Positions 44,821 to 59,858 of a DNA stretch of 64,000 nt are shown here, in pieces. The notes under the pieces were generated by a model. That model had not been told where the DNA came from. It saw only the letters and a list, made by a program, of their open reading frames with translations, and did no database searches. Within the stretch, counting starts at the first letter, position 1; every line of letters begins with the position of its first letter. This DNA is from Evernia prunastri (taxonomy: Eukaryota > Ascomycota > Lecanoromycetes > Lecanorales > Parmeliaceae), in NCBI GenBank assembly GCA_003184365.1, contig NKYR01000005.1:124001-188000 (forward strand), in the 5' to 3' direction. Made by a program: the position numbers and the translations under genes.

Positions 44821-47800
44821 TCAGCCACTTTCCACAACCTCTGAAAACCATTGTCTCAAAGCCTGGGCAAGTACACCCGGTAGTTCCCGCACATCACCCA
44901 CTACGAGGTAATACGGAAAAGGAAACCCGTCGAGGTACCGCTTAATTTTCAGTTTCGTTTCCCCGGTAGCATCCAGCTCAAACGCCGCCTGACTCATATC
45001 CATAATCGACTCTCCCCTCAACAAGGAGTCAACAATTACAAATACTATCATGATGCGGTCTTCTTGGGCTTGGCGGACGAGGCGTCGTATCGTGTCGTGA
45101 TCTTCGCAAACACCATCGCTGATTATGAGTTCGAGTTGCCAGATTTCGGCACCAGTGTTGAATGTTCTACGCCTTGCTTCGCGAAAGAGTGTGATGGAGT
45201 CAGCGACAAGCCTCCGTACGTTGGTCTTTGTTTGCTGAAACCCAAAATGCTGAAAAATTTGCGCGCCGGCTTCGGTCGAGAAGGTTTTATCGAACTCATG
45301 CGCCACACGGACTTCCTCTCCGAAGCCTACAACACATATCTCGCCAACCTCTAGCATGCCAAGGCTTTTTGAGACCAGCGCAAGAGTTTCGAAGGCTAGT
45401 TGACCACTTCCGCTTTCGCTCATAGATTTACTGTCATCGACAGCGAGCATGATCTGGTAGTTTCGCTTTGATGGAATTGAACGACGCATCCATATCTTGT
45501 CGCGTTTGTATTGGGATGCGATGTAGGGAATTATACGTTTGATGTTGAGGCGCTTGCCGGTGCGGAAGTCCCCGCGCATTTTGGTTGCAAGTGTGGGGGC
45601 GAGAATTAGCCGCAACTGCTCTGTAAGGGAAAGAGACAAGTCACGTGTGAGATTCTCATAGTAGGACCAAAGGCGGCGGGCTTCCACTACAGAGCGCGGT
45701 GATGAATCAAAGGAAGGTTGAAGGTGAGTGGTCGAGAGATCGTTGTCAAGCTCGTCAATATCTTCTTCCTTTTCTGAGGTCACTGTGCCGGCCGGATCAT
45801 TTCGCTGACTGCTGTCATTCCTACTTGCGACAAAGGCCCCCGGTTTGGATCGCTCCTGTTGTTTCTCTACTTCCTTTTGTACTGGACTCTCGTCGCTCAT
45901 GCTTCCATCATGCTCATCGGCACCTTTCTCATGTGTTTCGTCCGGAGGGAAAGCACGGGGCTCATCACGCAGTTCTGAATCCATGGCTTTCTTGTCCAAA
46001 GCTCGTGCCTGATCGTCCGAAGCAGCACCCAAAGCTTGCGTGTCTGCCTCGACCTCTTCATCATGAAGATGTTCGAATTCTTGATCGGCCATTTCTACGT
46101 CGGTCTGAGGCGCACCGTTTGCCTGTTTCTCGGAGGTCTCTTGGATCTGCCTGTTCTGCCGATGCCACTTTTCGAGAGCATCCCCAAGCTTCTTGAAGGT
46201 CTGATCACCACGGCTTTCATCTCGGTAGTCCTCTTCTGTTAGATCGCCTTCTTTCCTGTCCAGACCCCCCCGCTGACCGCCTCCCGCTGCAGCTGCAGCC
46301 TGAGGCTCATCAATGTTTGTGGAGTCTCCCTGGGCACCATCCTTGCCTTGCGCCTTATTTTCTTTCAGTTGATCTTCAGTGTCATCCAGGCCAATATCCT
46401 TTCCAAGACCCATGGCATCGCTGGGCGCGGAATTATCTTGGTCTACATTCTGGCTGTCCGTTCGGTCCTGAAGGAGTCCGCGATCATCTTCTGGCTCATC
46501 ATCGTCCGGTTCTGTATCAACAGGAGACCCGGCTTCATCGGCTTCATCATCGTCTTGGGCACTGTTTTCTGGCTGATTGTCAGTGTCCGCCCCAACTTCC
46601 ACGTCTATCTTGGACTCTTCATCTTGGCTGCCTTCAGAAAAATTATCGGCCTTGTTCTCCTTGACATCTTCTTGTCCGATATCGGACATACCCTCCATAT
46701 CACTGTCCACAGACGCTGACTCGGCGTCCGTGCCATCGAGCTTGTCCAGATCCATCTCTTCTGGTAGGTCTAGATTCTGACCTTCTTGAACATGCGGATC
46801 CATATTCTCTGTCTCATCCCTTGCGACCTCTTCTGCCTCTTCTACCCCGTTTTGGCTGGCTGCATCTTCTTCTTCATTTTGCACTTGGGCGCTCTCTTGT
46901 TGTTCGGTAGCATCGCCAGTCACCTGGTCATCTTTCTCTGCTCTCCCTTTGGAATTCTCCCCTTCTCTCTCTTTAGCTGTCTCCTCAGCTTTCCCGTCCC
47001 AAAGCTTTTCATCCACAGCGGAAGGATCGAGGTTGCCAATTTCTCCTGTCTCCTCATCAAGGTCGTTCTCTTCATCCTCACTTGCGGATCCATCTTCTTC
47101 GCCTCTGTCGGAGGCATCTCCCATTTCACCTTCCAGCTCTTCACGGTCCATGTTCACTGCGTCCTCCTGATCTTTGATCTCCTCCTCTTTGCTCTTCTCC
47201 GTTCCCTGCGCGACTTCGGACAGGTCTTCGTCATCTTGGATGTCTTTACTGATATCTTCTGCGCCTTCGCCTTCACCAAGACCAGTGCCACCTTCAAGCT
47301 TCTCAGCCGTGCCACTATCTGCGGCAGAATTTTCGGCCGGGCTACAGAAGCCTTCTTGGACGATCTGCGAAAATGAGTGCGCTAGATCGTTACAAAGCTT
47401 ACACAATGCTCGATGAAGCTCAGCATATCTGTCGAACGAGGTTTGCAGAATGCTACGGAATTGCTGGACGATGGGCAATGCCAATGCAAAGAGCGCACCT
47501 GCAACAGAAACATCGCCACCATCCGTTGCGTTAAGGTGCTGCATTCGAGCCATGGCTTCTCTAAGCAGGTCGTTTACCTCCCAAGTACGTACACTCTTGA
47601 GGCTAGCTGCTAATAAGGAATTCACACGTATTAGCCATGTAGCGTCCTCCTCCGAGGAGGGAATGCCTGAGAAGATTTCTCCCAATCGTTGCATAGCTAC
47701 TAAAATTGAGCTTGATGCGTTTGAGACGCTGTTATCTAGATCCATGAGACTGGTGGGATGCTCTCCACTCATCTGTTGAAGCTCGGATGCAGCAGCTGCA

Positions 47801-50800
47801 CTGGTCCATGGTAATACTTGCTTCAACACAAAGGCCAAGCCAGCATTGTTCTTGATTGACTTTTCCAAATTGGTCTTGAAATCTTCAAGGAGCCCTAGTG
47901 CGTTTTGGTAAACTTGCTCATGCATCGATGAAGACATATTGGGAGGCATTTCGGGAAGCTGGGTGAACGCATCGCTTGCAGCGGTAATCCCGTCCTTCAA
48001 AATCCCCAGACCTGCCAGAATCGTCGAATGGTCGTTTTCGCCCATTTTGCCATGTTTTTGGATGATCACAGAGGCAACTTCTAAGATTCCTGGCAACCAT
48101 CTGAGAGCAAAATGCGCGCCTGTAGCAGCGTTCTGTAGGCAGGTTTCTTGTTTCCTCAAAACATGAGAGTCAGGTGCCCATAAGTTGTTCATCATTTCGG
48201 ATGTCTTGCCAAGCCTCTGGAGATCACCGAAAGTACTTGCGAGAACGCTCCTTTGTTCAAGGATGACGGATACCATGCTCTCTAGGTAACCCATGCTCCG
48301 AGCAACTTCACCGTGACTGAGATCTTCAGAGTGATTGCGACATCGTTCCTTGAGCTCAGGCATAACGCGCAGCACCTGATGAAGGTAGGAATCTGCACTG
48401 GCTAATTGGTGATGAGATTGCGTTGCGAGCGCCGGGGTGTTTGAGAGAATAATAGATAGCGAAGATTGCTTGCTCAATGCGTCAGCGCTCAGATTAGATC
48501 GAAAGCCCATGTGACGCAACGCTTTCAATGTCTCCGCGTATAGCCTACGTTTTCGGGTTTTTAGATGCTTAATGGCTTCGCCGTTTTCTTTCGTAGCTTT
48601 GGAGGGCGTTTCCTTTTGTAAATCTTTGATAGCTCCAGTTAAATCAGTCGCGAAATTGTCTAGATATAATGCCCCGTCGACTGCCCTAGGAGGTAGCTGA
48701 CTCAATTGAAACATACGCTGCGCTGTCGAGACAGGGTCGGCGAGTCTTGCAGGCTTCAGTCTCCAGCTTTCGAGATGGATCTTGCAAGTCTGTATGACAC
48801 GTGGATCTACTTCTGGCGTATCGGGAGCGCCATCTTTTTGCTTTGATGATATGTATACGTCGTACTCACTGGAGAAGTCTTGGTTGGTGAAGGTCTCAGC
48901 CGAGTGCGCCAACAAGCTCCGATACTTGCGGATCACTTTGAAGAGCTTGTGGTGGGATCGCTTCGCGCTGTCCCTCAACGCATTGATGTTGGTATCCTTC
49001 CAGCTAGCGAGCAGCAAGATTTCCTTCATGTCTTTCTCCAGCTTTTGCCGGCCTTGACGCAGGCATTGTTGTATATGACTTGCGAAGCGAGCGTAGTAGC
49101 TCAGAAAGTTGGAAATAGCGTTGTGTACTACGCCAATCGATGGGACATTCTTGGCGAGCACCTCAAGATGACTCCTAAAGCATTCGATCATACAAAGACG
49201 ATGTGCGTACTGTCCAATCGAGGTAGCTCTCATGAAGTCTGCCAGCGTGCTAAAAAGTCCCTCTACATGCACCTGAAGTCTATCTCCCACATCGACCATG
49301 GAAAGCGGTGCCGCAATGATGACTTCATAAGCAATGAACCACCAAGACTCGGCATCCTCGTTGCACTTTTGGTCTTCCATATCAAGGAGTCGAGCCCACG
49401 TCGAGAGTTCCAGTCGGCGCCAGCTAACAAGTAGTTCTGTAAGCTGGTCATGCAAAGTAGCTGCAGTATATTGCTTGCTAGCAACTACCTGCCATTCATA
49501 GATGTAGCCATGTAGCTGCTCCGCTTTAGTCAAGATCTTCGCAATCGGCTCAGTGTGGCGCAAAGCCAGCAGTTCTAATGATGTTCGCTGCACGTGTGCT
49601 AGAGTAGCATGCTCTGGCCAAGCTTCTTGCAGTTCGATGAATCTTGCTTGGATTTTGTTTACTAAAATGATCAGTTTCTGTGCTTCGGAGAGGTTCGCGT
49701 CACTGTAGAAGTTGTAGAGCTTGCCCACATCTGCTTGGCTAAGCCGCTCCATATGTTGATTGAGACTGAGAACGAGTGCTGAAAGTAGGTTCTCTGCTGG
49801 TATTGGAATTTTGGACTTGGGCGAAAAGTTGTTCCAAAAGCCGGCAATATCCTGGGAAGCATGTTGGAGCAGGTCTAGAAGTCGCTCAGATGTACTCTTC
49901 CCACTTTGAAACATTCCGCGCTGCAATCTAGCGATTTGTTGAGCTTGGCTTCTCGCATTGTATTTTGATGCTTGAGACTGAACTTCTTGATTGGAAGAGC
50001 GACCATAGTCTGGAAACAGATTGTGGAAATCTTGCTCATCTGCTTCGCTGCTTTCCTCTTGGCCACCCCGATACCGGTACAGTGATGATTTAGCCGCACT
50101 GTCTTGTTGATCTCGTCCTAATTGCTCTTTCCATTCTTGATAGAAGCTGTGGAATGTTTGGAGCAATGTCTGGACAAGCGGTTGGTCAAAATCTTGACTG
50201 ACGCTGCGTGCTACCCCTGCATATTCCAGGAAGTGCAGACGAGGGTCAGAACCCTGCAAGCGGTACAGATCCAGCTCGGTGGCTGTTATTCTCGCGAGAC
50301 TTTGAGGGTGGGCACCCAGGAAAGGGATCATCTCACACATATACTGCATGCTACGATCACGCGCATTGCTTTGACTGTCGGTAAGCATTGAGAGCGTCAG
50401 TCCAACATCAAGACCTTGCAAGAAGCCAATCAAAGGCTTTGTGACATCATCATAAGCTTGAAAGCCATGGGACAGTCGTGATACAGCTTGAGCAATATTC
50501 ATCCTCAAAAGTTCGACTTCCTGGATTTTGGCCGCATTTCCCCGAGAGGCGGAATGCAGCGTCGAGCGGGTAGGAGATCTCAAGATAATGCTCTTCAGGA
50601 CATTGTTGAACTCCGCTTGCAATTGGCCCAGCTCAGATATTTGAGGTCGAAAGATCATTGGGACCTCAGGCTCGCCTCCAAGCTCGCCTAGCCTCTTCTC
50701 CAGAAGCTGGGATCGAAGACTTGATTTCTGACCTGAGAAAGCGAGCTCAAAGTCTTGCAAAGCCCGAACCTTCCTTTCCATTTCGCTTTTGCGTTTGTTG

Positions 50801-53800
50801 TGCCGATTGCGCTCTACCATGGGCTTCAAAGCCGGATCGTAGATTTTGTCTGGCACATACAGAAGTAAGCAGCCGGTGAAAAATTGGACCCACTTGACTG
50901 AAGCTTGTGCTATTTCTCCACACTGCTCGCCAGGGGCTACAATTGTGTCGACAATTGGTTGGTCAAATACTGATTCAACGCTACAGTGGAGATGCTGAGT
51001 TCTTTCGTCGACGCTTCTTTGATCGAGTACCCCCGAATTACGAGGCAGGAGCTGGTCGAGGGCCTCTTTGGTCTTCTTCAAATCGGGCAAAGTGGCCTTG
51101 TAACTCAAGCCTATGTGGAGCCCTTCTCGTAGTCTAAGTAGTAGGCGATTCAAATTTCGTAGAGGCTCACCACTGATAGTGGCGCTGGAGTTAGCTACAG
51201 TCTTCGATATGCTGCCGATCTCCACAAATAGTAGCTTTAGACATCGTAGGGGCACTTCACTCATAGCTTCTAGTTTATGAAGCATCGAGATTGGCAGGAT
51301 GTTTCGGACCGTGGCAAGTTCCATATCTGAACAAACTATCGCTGTGGCTTGTGGGATTTGGGAGAGTGTCTCCCATGCCTTTGAGGATGTTCCAAATTTC
51401 ATTAATCTGGTGGTGGACCTTCCCGCAAGTAGTGCCAGCTCAGACTGGGACTCCAATAAACCAAAATTCTCAATGCAAGCGTTGTACTGGCATAGCATTT
51501 CGAATTGAGACTCAAGATAAGGTGATATATTCGGTTTGATATTAGATTCGACATTTTCTGGATGGCCTGCAATGACTCCAAGCGTCTTCTGAACGTCCTG
51601 TGATTTCGTTAGTGAGTCATCCTTGTTTAAAGATAGAGACTGTTTGCTTTCTTCGAAGGATTTGAGGTTGATAGGTGAGACGGAGGTGATGGCATCATGA
51701 ACGCGAGTGATAGATTTTTGGAGCCTACAAAGCTCCTCGACAGAGGCGCCAGAACCCCATCTCAGAAGGTCAAACCGATTCGCGAGATCTCTGACTTGAT
51801 TGCTCGATTCAAGTTGACTGAGATTTGTTGCACAGACTGGCCTGAAAGCTGTCCAGAGTAGTTCCATACCAAGTCCGGAATGCAGCTGCCAAGACGCATT
51901 GAAAGTGGCGAGTCTCGAGCCAAACTCCGACGCTAGTCTCGCAGTAAGACTTTCAAGTGATCCATCTGTGCTGGCTCTAGAAGCGATATCCCAGCCTATA
52001 GTCTGATATGCCTGAAATGTACCCTCGTCAAAATTGGAAGAGTGGGAGATATCAAAGACGTCTGAAAGATATGACAATATTTCATGAGCAAAGAATAAGA
52101 AATCCTACTTGATTATCAGCTGTGTGTGATATGCCAATATCAAAATGCACGAACCTGATCGGTTCTAGAGTCTCCTGGCTCCCCATCAATGATATTTCGC
52201 AAAAAGAGTCCCATATCGTGTAGGAAGGATGCTAGAGGCTGCGTTGAATCGTTTCTAAAATTTACAAAGCTGGTTGAGGCGACGGAACGTTCCAGTCTCG
52301 ACATGTGTTGCGTTGACTTGGACTGAATTCCTTCGGCTACAAGGGCTAGCTTTTGTCCGAAATCATAGATGTCTGTCAGTAGCTCAAAGGCTCGACCGTG
52401 CCAGTACAGATTGATTGGGCAGACATTAAAAGCTTTATGAGAGAGTAGGACGGGGTTATTAAATGGATGGATTGTCTATCGAAGAATTGATCACTATCAG
52501 TACATTGGAACCATCTCTTATGATGCCACAGACTAACCTGCAAAGAACCGAACTCTGGTGCGAGGGCCAGACCATCGGCAATCCTGCCATATGCATTGCG
52601 AATGCCCCTGAGGATGGACCCATCGAACTCCGACATCTGCTTGTAAACGCTGGCTACAGACGAAAACCATGCTTGTTCTGTGCGCGAGAAATCATTCAAC
52701 CCTCTGTTGATCTGTGTTTGCCATCGAATGATAAGACGTAGATCACAAATTGTAAAATGATCGAAACATATGGCTAGTACGTCTTTGAAGCGGACTTCGT
52801 TAAAGTTTTTCCAATTGATTTTTTGAAGCACCTCAAAACGTGTAATACTGGTTTCGGAGCCCGAACACAAGACGTTGACAGCAGGAGAAGAAGGATCAGC
52901 AGACATGAAAAGTTCAATGGACCTGTTTCGCATCGCTCGTGAAAGCTCACCATGGTGCGGATCCATTGTCATGAACAGTCGAAAATGTGGATGAGGCTTC
53001 ACGATCTGAGCACTGCCATCGGGATTGCGATGCTCGTGGATGCTTAAGAAGCCATTTGGCTCCAGCAGTGAGTTCAGTCTGTCCAGAACTGCAGGGCTAC
53101 ACAGGTTGGCATTGTCCAGAACCAGCCAGCTACCTTGCTTCAAGGCTTTGACAAGGATGCCGTCGACCCACTCAAAGAGTGCACGGTTATCAATAGCAGC
53201 GTGTTTTGTGAGACCTTCGTACTCGCATAAGAAGTCAATGTACTTCAATGACGGGTACTCCTGCGCGACATCTCGAAGTAGCCGGACAACCTCGGACATT
53301 TTACTAGTGGTACCTCTGAGCTTTTCCTCTAGTCTGACGAGGCTCTTACCTAGGTCAGCATGGGAGACCAGCCGTTCGATAAGTACTCTTTGAGTGTAGC
53401 CACTCAGCCGTTTTACAAAATTGGTGACGCCACGTTCTGGGTCCAATTGCTCATATCCTCCTACCAAGTCCATGGTATCCAGCTCCGGATTGAGGGAAAG
53501 ATCCACTACTTCGGCTCCGACAGAGCTTGCCAACTGGAGGATCAGATTGGTCTTGCCTGATCCCGACGGTCCAACTAACAAGCAAGGCCAACTATTCTGT
53601 ACGCATATCATCACAGATTCTAATATTGGTAGATTGCATCTTGTTGTCTTTAGACGGCGGCTCGGGATTGTTTGCGACAATCTCTCTCGGGGCAATAGGC
53701 CAAGGCCAATTTCGACACTAGCGTCACTTTTGCCATGAAAATGGCTGTGAGACTCGGTGTCAGGAAGATACTGTTGGAGTAGCTTGGACAAAGCGACCAC

Positions 53801-56800
53801 ATCGTCAGGGGTTCTGAAACGTTGTAAGAACAACAGTGGCAGGTAGTCGGCAGGACTTGTGGCTGGAATCAGTCCATTCTGAGCGGTCAGCAAGTGAAAC
53901 CAGCGTAAGACATCACGGAGGTTGATCTCCCACGGACCGCCGTGTGCTCCAACCGAGCGGTCTTGCTGAAGTAGCTGGCCCATAGCGGTGACGCATTGCA
54001 CAAGCCTTCGAATTTCATGAATGGGCGAGCCTGGAAAAAGCTCTCTAGAGATAAATTGTAGATCCTCTGGTGCGAACGTTTCAGCATATACAACCGTAAA
54101 ACGATCAACAAAGGAAGCAGGTAGACCCTTTCTGCCGCCGCCCTGATGATGTGGATTCTGAGCGGCAAAAACTACGAAATTAGGATGCCTTTCGAAAGTC
54201 TTATCAAGTTCGGAGACGTACGCTTGACCTCGATGGTCGAGGCAAGCATTGAGACCCTCAAGCACAGTTTGCGATGCTAGGTTCATCTCATCCAAGAGGA
54301 CCCATTCGCCTTTCTGCATGGCTCGAAGGAATGGAGCATCACGCCAGCCGAAATGGCCAGCCTGTCCACCTTCAACTGGAACATCGGAACCAAACAGGTC
54401 TATCAAGTCGGTTTGATCCGAAAGGTTGACGCGTGTTAGGGGCATCCCAATGGAATGGGCGAGAGCTGCAACCAGCGTTGTTTTTCCGACACCTGGACTC
54501 CCCTCAAGGAGAACAGGTTTTCGAAGTTGTAGAGCACGCATGATCTTCATGGTATTAGCGGTGGTCGTTGGGGCTTGCAGACTGTACCTTGGATCTGGAA
54601 CCACCATTGATGATATCGGAAGGCTGAAAGGACCAACAGCGATCTGATCGCTCGTAACAGATAGCTCATAGACCTCGTTGTATAGAGATGACAAGTTATG
54701 TCCAAACAGCTCATCGAGTTTTGATAAGCAGGCTTGACGCTCCTGCGGAATTGTGGTCTCTGCGATTGACGATTTAGAAGCTGGGTTAGCACCTAAGCCG
54801 TCAATGTATACCATAGCGGCTCCGTGGAATAGCGCAGAATATGGGTTAGATACGTGAGACGTGTTGGCAAAATGTATCCACGAGAGCAAGTCTCGAATCG
54901 AGATATATGGTGCGGTAGCATTATATCTCGCGGCGTACCAGGCCGCAAATTCGATCATGGGCGTTGAAAAGTCAAGTAACCGCGCTTTTAGCTTGGCTTG
55001 CGCTACCTCCAGCATCTCGCATTTCTCTGATACACGCGGGACCCATATCTCCGTGAACCGGTTTCGGAGAGCTGGAGATAGTTCTCGCTTGCCATAGTCA
55101 CCACCCGGATTCATGGTTGCAAGGAACTGAAAGCCCGGCGATGCCTTCACAAGCGCATCATTCGAGCCTTTCTCCGCAAGAAACAAGGTACGGGAAGGCT
55201 CGAGGACGCTGTTCAAGCGCTCGAGAACCGAATCATCGGCAAGGGAGATCTCATCTAGTAGAAAATGCTGGCCCTTTTCCATGGCGTGAACAAGGCTACC
55301 ATCTACCCACTCGAACAACGCATTTGCCCTAGTCCTGGCCTGTTCAATACGGAGGCGGGTCTCTTCGGACATTGTTGCAAGCTGTCGCTGCTGCAATGAT
55401 CCGTACGTATTCTGTAGGGTAGAAATATCGTGTTCTATCTTGTTGTCAAAAGCATCTAAACTCTTCAACACAGCGGTCAATTCATGAGAAAGCTGCGCTT
55501 CCGCTAGGGTCCTGTTCCGGATTGGCCGTTGGGCACCAATCAAGTCGCCCGTTTCCATATTCTGGTGCGCGTTGACAATGTGTAGCTCAGTATTGAATAT
55601 CTCTGCAATAATCTGGCATACTGTAGTCTTGCCAGACCCAGTCTCTCCAACGAGTAAAACAGGTTCATGATTTCTTAGAGCTTCGGTGACAAGGACGTAG
55701 AGGCGCCGCATCGACTTTGTCAAAACAACCTCTCGAAATGATGAGGTAGGCAAGTCCATCGACTGTTCTATCTTAGAAAAGCTATATATTCGAGTCTCAT
55801 CGATCTGAACCTTCATGACTTCCTCAATGACCCGTTTCACAGCGTCACGTTCTTCAGGATTGCGGACTCGCTCAGCCAGTAGGAGGAAACCGTTGACCGC
55901 GAGCTGCTCGCGGTCATCTGCATCACGTAATGCCCACCGAAAGAGATCCCTTAGAGTTGCGAAGCTGTTTTTCTGCTCAAACAACCGATCACTCTGACGA
56001 AGGATCGATAGTTTTTTGTACACAGCAACAATCCTTGTGCAAAACGAAGGTGCTATCTGGCTTCTTTCACGAAGAATAGTCTCAAGCTCGTCATCTGGAA
56101 TGTCATCGAAGTGCAGCTCGAGGAAACGATTCCGGAACGCTCGAGACAAGACCTTCCGCCCACCATACATTCCAGGTGGGTTTTGAGTGGCAAAAAGCAT
56201 GAAGTTCTCGTGTGGCCGTACCACCTGTTGAGTTTCGGGTATCAAGAGCTCCCTGTTGTCATCGAGCAGGCGATTAAGTGCCTCGAGCACATCGGTTGGG
56301 GCCAAGTTCAATTCATCCAGAACGACCCAGTATCCCTCTCGAAGAGCATGGACTAATACACCTTCTTGATACTCAAGACGGCCATCCGGACTCGAGACGT
56401 AAGTGCCAAGATATTCTTGAAGATCAGTGTGCTCGTGGTTGTTGATTCTGACGAATTTATTGCCAGATATTCGAGCCAGATACTCAATCATACTGGTTTT
56501 ACCAGAAGATGTAGGACCCTGGAGCAAGACAGGATAACGCCGGGTGGATGTAGCACGCACTAGATTCAGTAAGTTGCGCTCGACGAAAGGCGTTATGATG
56601 TAATGAGCCTGCTGTTCTACAGTGGCGCCGCCTTGAGCTATCCAGTAATGCCTGAATGGAACATATCGCTTCCCATCTTGCGGTAGACGTGGAGTTTGGT
56701 AAAGAGAAGCCCGGCTGTTTTTCTGGGAACCCAAAATTCTTTTCTCTATCAGCGGTTGCAAGAGTAGCTCCGAATCCAATTTGAGCACGGTGAGGAAACT

Positions 56801-59764
56801 CATCGAAAAACCTTCAAACAAAGCCCTACGCAGTCCATACACTGGTGCAATATCGAGAACATAAGTCAGTGTCCTAGTCAGAGTCCGGAGGCTGAAATGG
56901 GGCTTCTGGTTTGCACCATCAACAAGCCGATTTTCATCAGCAAGCTTTTTGATGTCAAGATAGAGCTGTGCCACATCAGTGGCAGCGCGTGAGTCTACGT
57001 GGTTGTGGTTGCCGAGATAGGCCTTGACCACGGAGACAAGATTGTCAAGGTCCTTGTCTGGAGCGTCGACAAAAAGTTCTGTGAATCTGGACCGGAGGCT
57101 TATGGGCAGGTCGCGTTTGCCGATGTCCGTGGCAGGATTCATGGCGCCAAATATTCGAAAGTCTTTCTGGGCGTGGACCCTCTCAACTTCTCCAGTGTCT
57201 GTTAAGAGTATGGAGGGGCCGTCATCGATGGTATCAGAGATTAGGTCTGCCAGACTTTCTAGAGTATCTGGCGAAGCAAGATTTATTTCGTCCAGAAGGA
57301 CCCACTCCCCGTTCCTTGCTGCTTTGACGATTTTGCCTTCTATAAAAGAGAAGGCAAATCCTTTAGAGCTGCTAGCAAGGTGAAGTTGAAAAGTCTTCAC
57401 CTCGGAGGCAAACTTGTCCCACCTGCTTTTCAACTTATGGATTTTGGGAGACTGCAACCTTCTTTTCTTGGTAATGGGCTCCGGTTTATTAACATCAAGT
57501 TGCGGATCGGCGTGCTTGAGACGAGTCTCGATCACGCGCAATGCTTCTTGCCACAGAGTTAAAGCGCGCTCCCAGCGACCTCTTGCTATCGATTTACCAA
57601 GGGTATCGATGTAATGCTGGTTGCTTTTCGAAGAGAATGTCAGCTGTAGCAACTCATCAAACTCTTCCTTCATTGGTACGGCAAGAGCACTCATGTTGAC
57701 TGGCTTGTATCCACCGAGAAGATCTCCGGCTTCGCTTTGCTGTGACAGATTCACAACGGTCAATCTCTGATTCAATGAGTCAGCAAGTCGTTGCACGATG
57801 GTCGTCTTGCCTGTGCCTGTTTCGCCAACCAACAAGCATGGTTCCGCTAGCTTGACTGAAACTGCAACAGACTCGAGTATACGAAGGACGTGATCGGTAG
57901 TCGCAAAAGGACTGGTACCGATTCGCAAGCTCATTGAATTTGCACCATGCGTGCGCTTTCGTTTTGGTAGACTGGTACGACCGATCTGAAACGAGGTCCC
58001 GTTGCCTTCGTATTGCGGCTTTCGAGACTCTAAGCAGTATCTGGCTCGCTCCGCAGGCAAGTGTAGTCCTTGCGCGACAATGGATACATGTTGATTCTTT
58101 GAGATTCCTGAGGAAAATGCCCCAACAAAGCAATCAACAGCTTCAAGAAAGATATAATCATTCACCGTTTCAGAGATCGGTGCCTGGTCTGAAGTGACGC
58201 CAGCGGCGAGAAGGAGCTTCTCGACTCTTCCGCACCATCTTAGAAGATCTTGAGGCCCAAGCGGCCTAGAGATACTGGGATATACAGCTGATCTAGACAT
58301 GTTTGAAGATAAGTGGGCTTTTAGAGTGCTATACACATTCATAAAGCGTGGAACGTAAGCGCGAAGGATTGGGAACCGAGTTGTGACAATCTCAGCAAGC
58401 TCCTCTTGTGAAGGTGTCTGAAAGGGAACTCGAAGCCAATGTCGGATGCCAATCATGTTGGCTGTAGGGATGACCTCCTCCCCACGCATGTTCGGTGCTA
58501 AACGCACAGTGGCAATGAGCTTGAAACCAGGAGCAGCCCGGATACTTTCCCCCCAGTTTGGGATCAGGAGCTCTCGTCGTTCAATCAACGACAGCAAGCT
58601 ACTGATGGTCTCCATAGGTGCGCGATTCAGATCTTCAATAACGACCCACCGGCCCTCCATTACTGCGTTCGTCAGAACACCCGGGCGCCAGGTGAAAGAA
58701 CCCGGTGTCTTTGCATTTGTGTACATGCCAACGAGCAATTTGACATCTGTCTGCTCATTGAGATGCAGAGTGACCATTGTGGAGCTTTTTCCGAGCTCTC
58801 GTGCCACACTTCTGACCAGGGAAGTCTTGCCTGCGCCAGAAGACCCTGTTATCAACAACGGCCTTGAGTCGTTGAGACCCTCTGCGAGTGCACATACATT
58901 CTTGGTGACGGTCTTTGTCATTACCAACGGAGACAAGGGTGGATCTGTTTCTTCAAATCTTGGTACCAAAACACCAGCAAGGCACGATGTCGTCTTCGAC
59001 AGGTCCGATGAAGAAATACGTCTCTGAATAGCCAACCCGTTTGCATCTCCCTTCTGCGCAGTTCGCGCTGCTCGAGTCTCCTGGACCCTTCGACCAATGT
59101 CTTGCAACCTCTTGTCCTCCCACAAGCCAAAGAATGTATAGTCGATGATCTTATCTTCCCATGGACCAGGTATCTCATTTTCTCCAACATATGATTTGAC
59201 CATAGATGCCAAGGCCGCGTCTGAAGTGTGGAGATACAAGCAAAGGACTCTGATAGATAGATATCTAATTGATAGATTGTTGTGCATCAGCAGCACTTGG
59301 AGCTGCGCAGGCGTGACAATTTCGGCGTATTCCTCGTTGTCGAACATCAAAAGGCGATAAAGCGTTAAAAGAAGTGTATGCAACTGGTCTTCGGGTGTTA
59401 CTTGTAGCGCGGTTCCCTTCCGAGATGCCAAAGCCTTCACCGCTCCGTGTCTTGTTCGTTGCAACAATGCTTTGGCGTAGGCGGATGTGTGGGGCGCAGA
59501 AGGGAGTACTCGTGCGAGAGCTGCCAGTGCCGACAGACTGTCGGTGTCTGACGCTGTCAGCCATCTGCTGCATATTTCAACAAAGACTGGCTCATGAGTG
59601 GTAAAGATCGAGGCTGTGTGCGCAGCATCGAGGGCAAGTACGGAGAGAGTTTCGAGATATCGCACGTTGCTGCATTCTTGCAGCATAAGTATTGTCTCTT
59701 CGGGTAGGTTGAGGACCCTTCTCTGTGGTGATAATAGCTCCTGAGATTCCCAAGAGATATCCAT
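44821..59764 (-). CDS. mdn1: Midasin, giant AAA ATPase of 60S ribosome assembly
   Basis: Three exons in phase 0, 59764-52538, 52475-52155 and 52104-44821, give about 4,943 residues, close to the usual fungal size of about 4,900. Introns are 62 and 50 bp. Exon 1 carries the six AAA modules, each with a P-loop: GSSGAGKTSL, GETGTGKTTI, GPTSSGKTSM, GETGSGKTTV, GSPGVGKTTL and GPSGSGKTNL. Exon 3 carries the long linker, a very acidic Asp/Glu-rich region (about 46,000-47,300) and the C-terminal MIDAS/VWA domain (MLAVDDSKSMSESGSGQLAF, with the DxSxS metal site). Midasin strips assembly factors (Rsa4, Ytm1) from pre-60S particles in the nucleolus and nucleoplasm. No lesion is seen across 15 kb, which argues for generally good sequence quality here. 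Confidence 0.95.
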
Positions 59765-59858
59765 CTCAGCATGACAGTCTGTGATTACTGAATGTTGTAG
59801 CTAGGTAAGTGTGGGAAAAAAGATTTGAGTTAGCCCGCGATCGGCACTAGTACTACAT

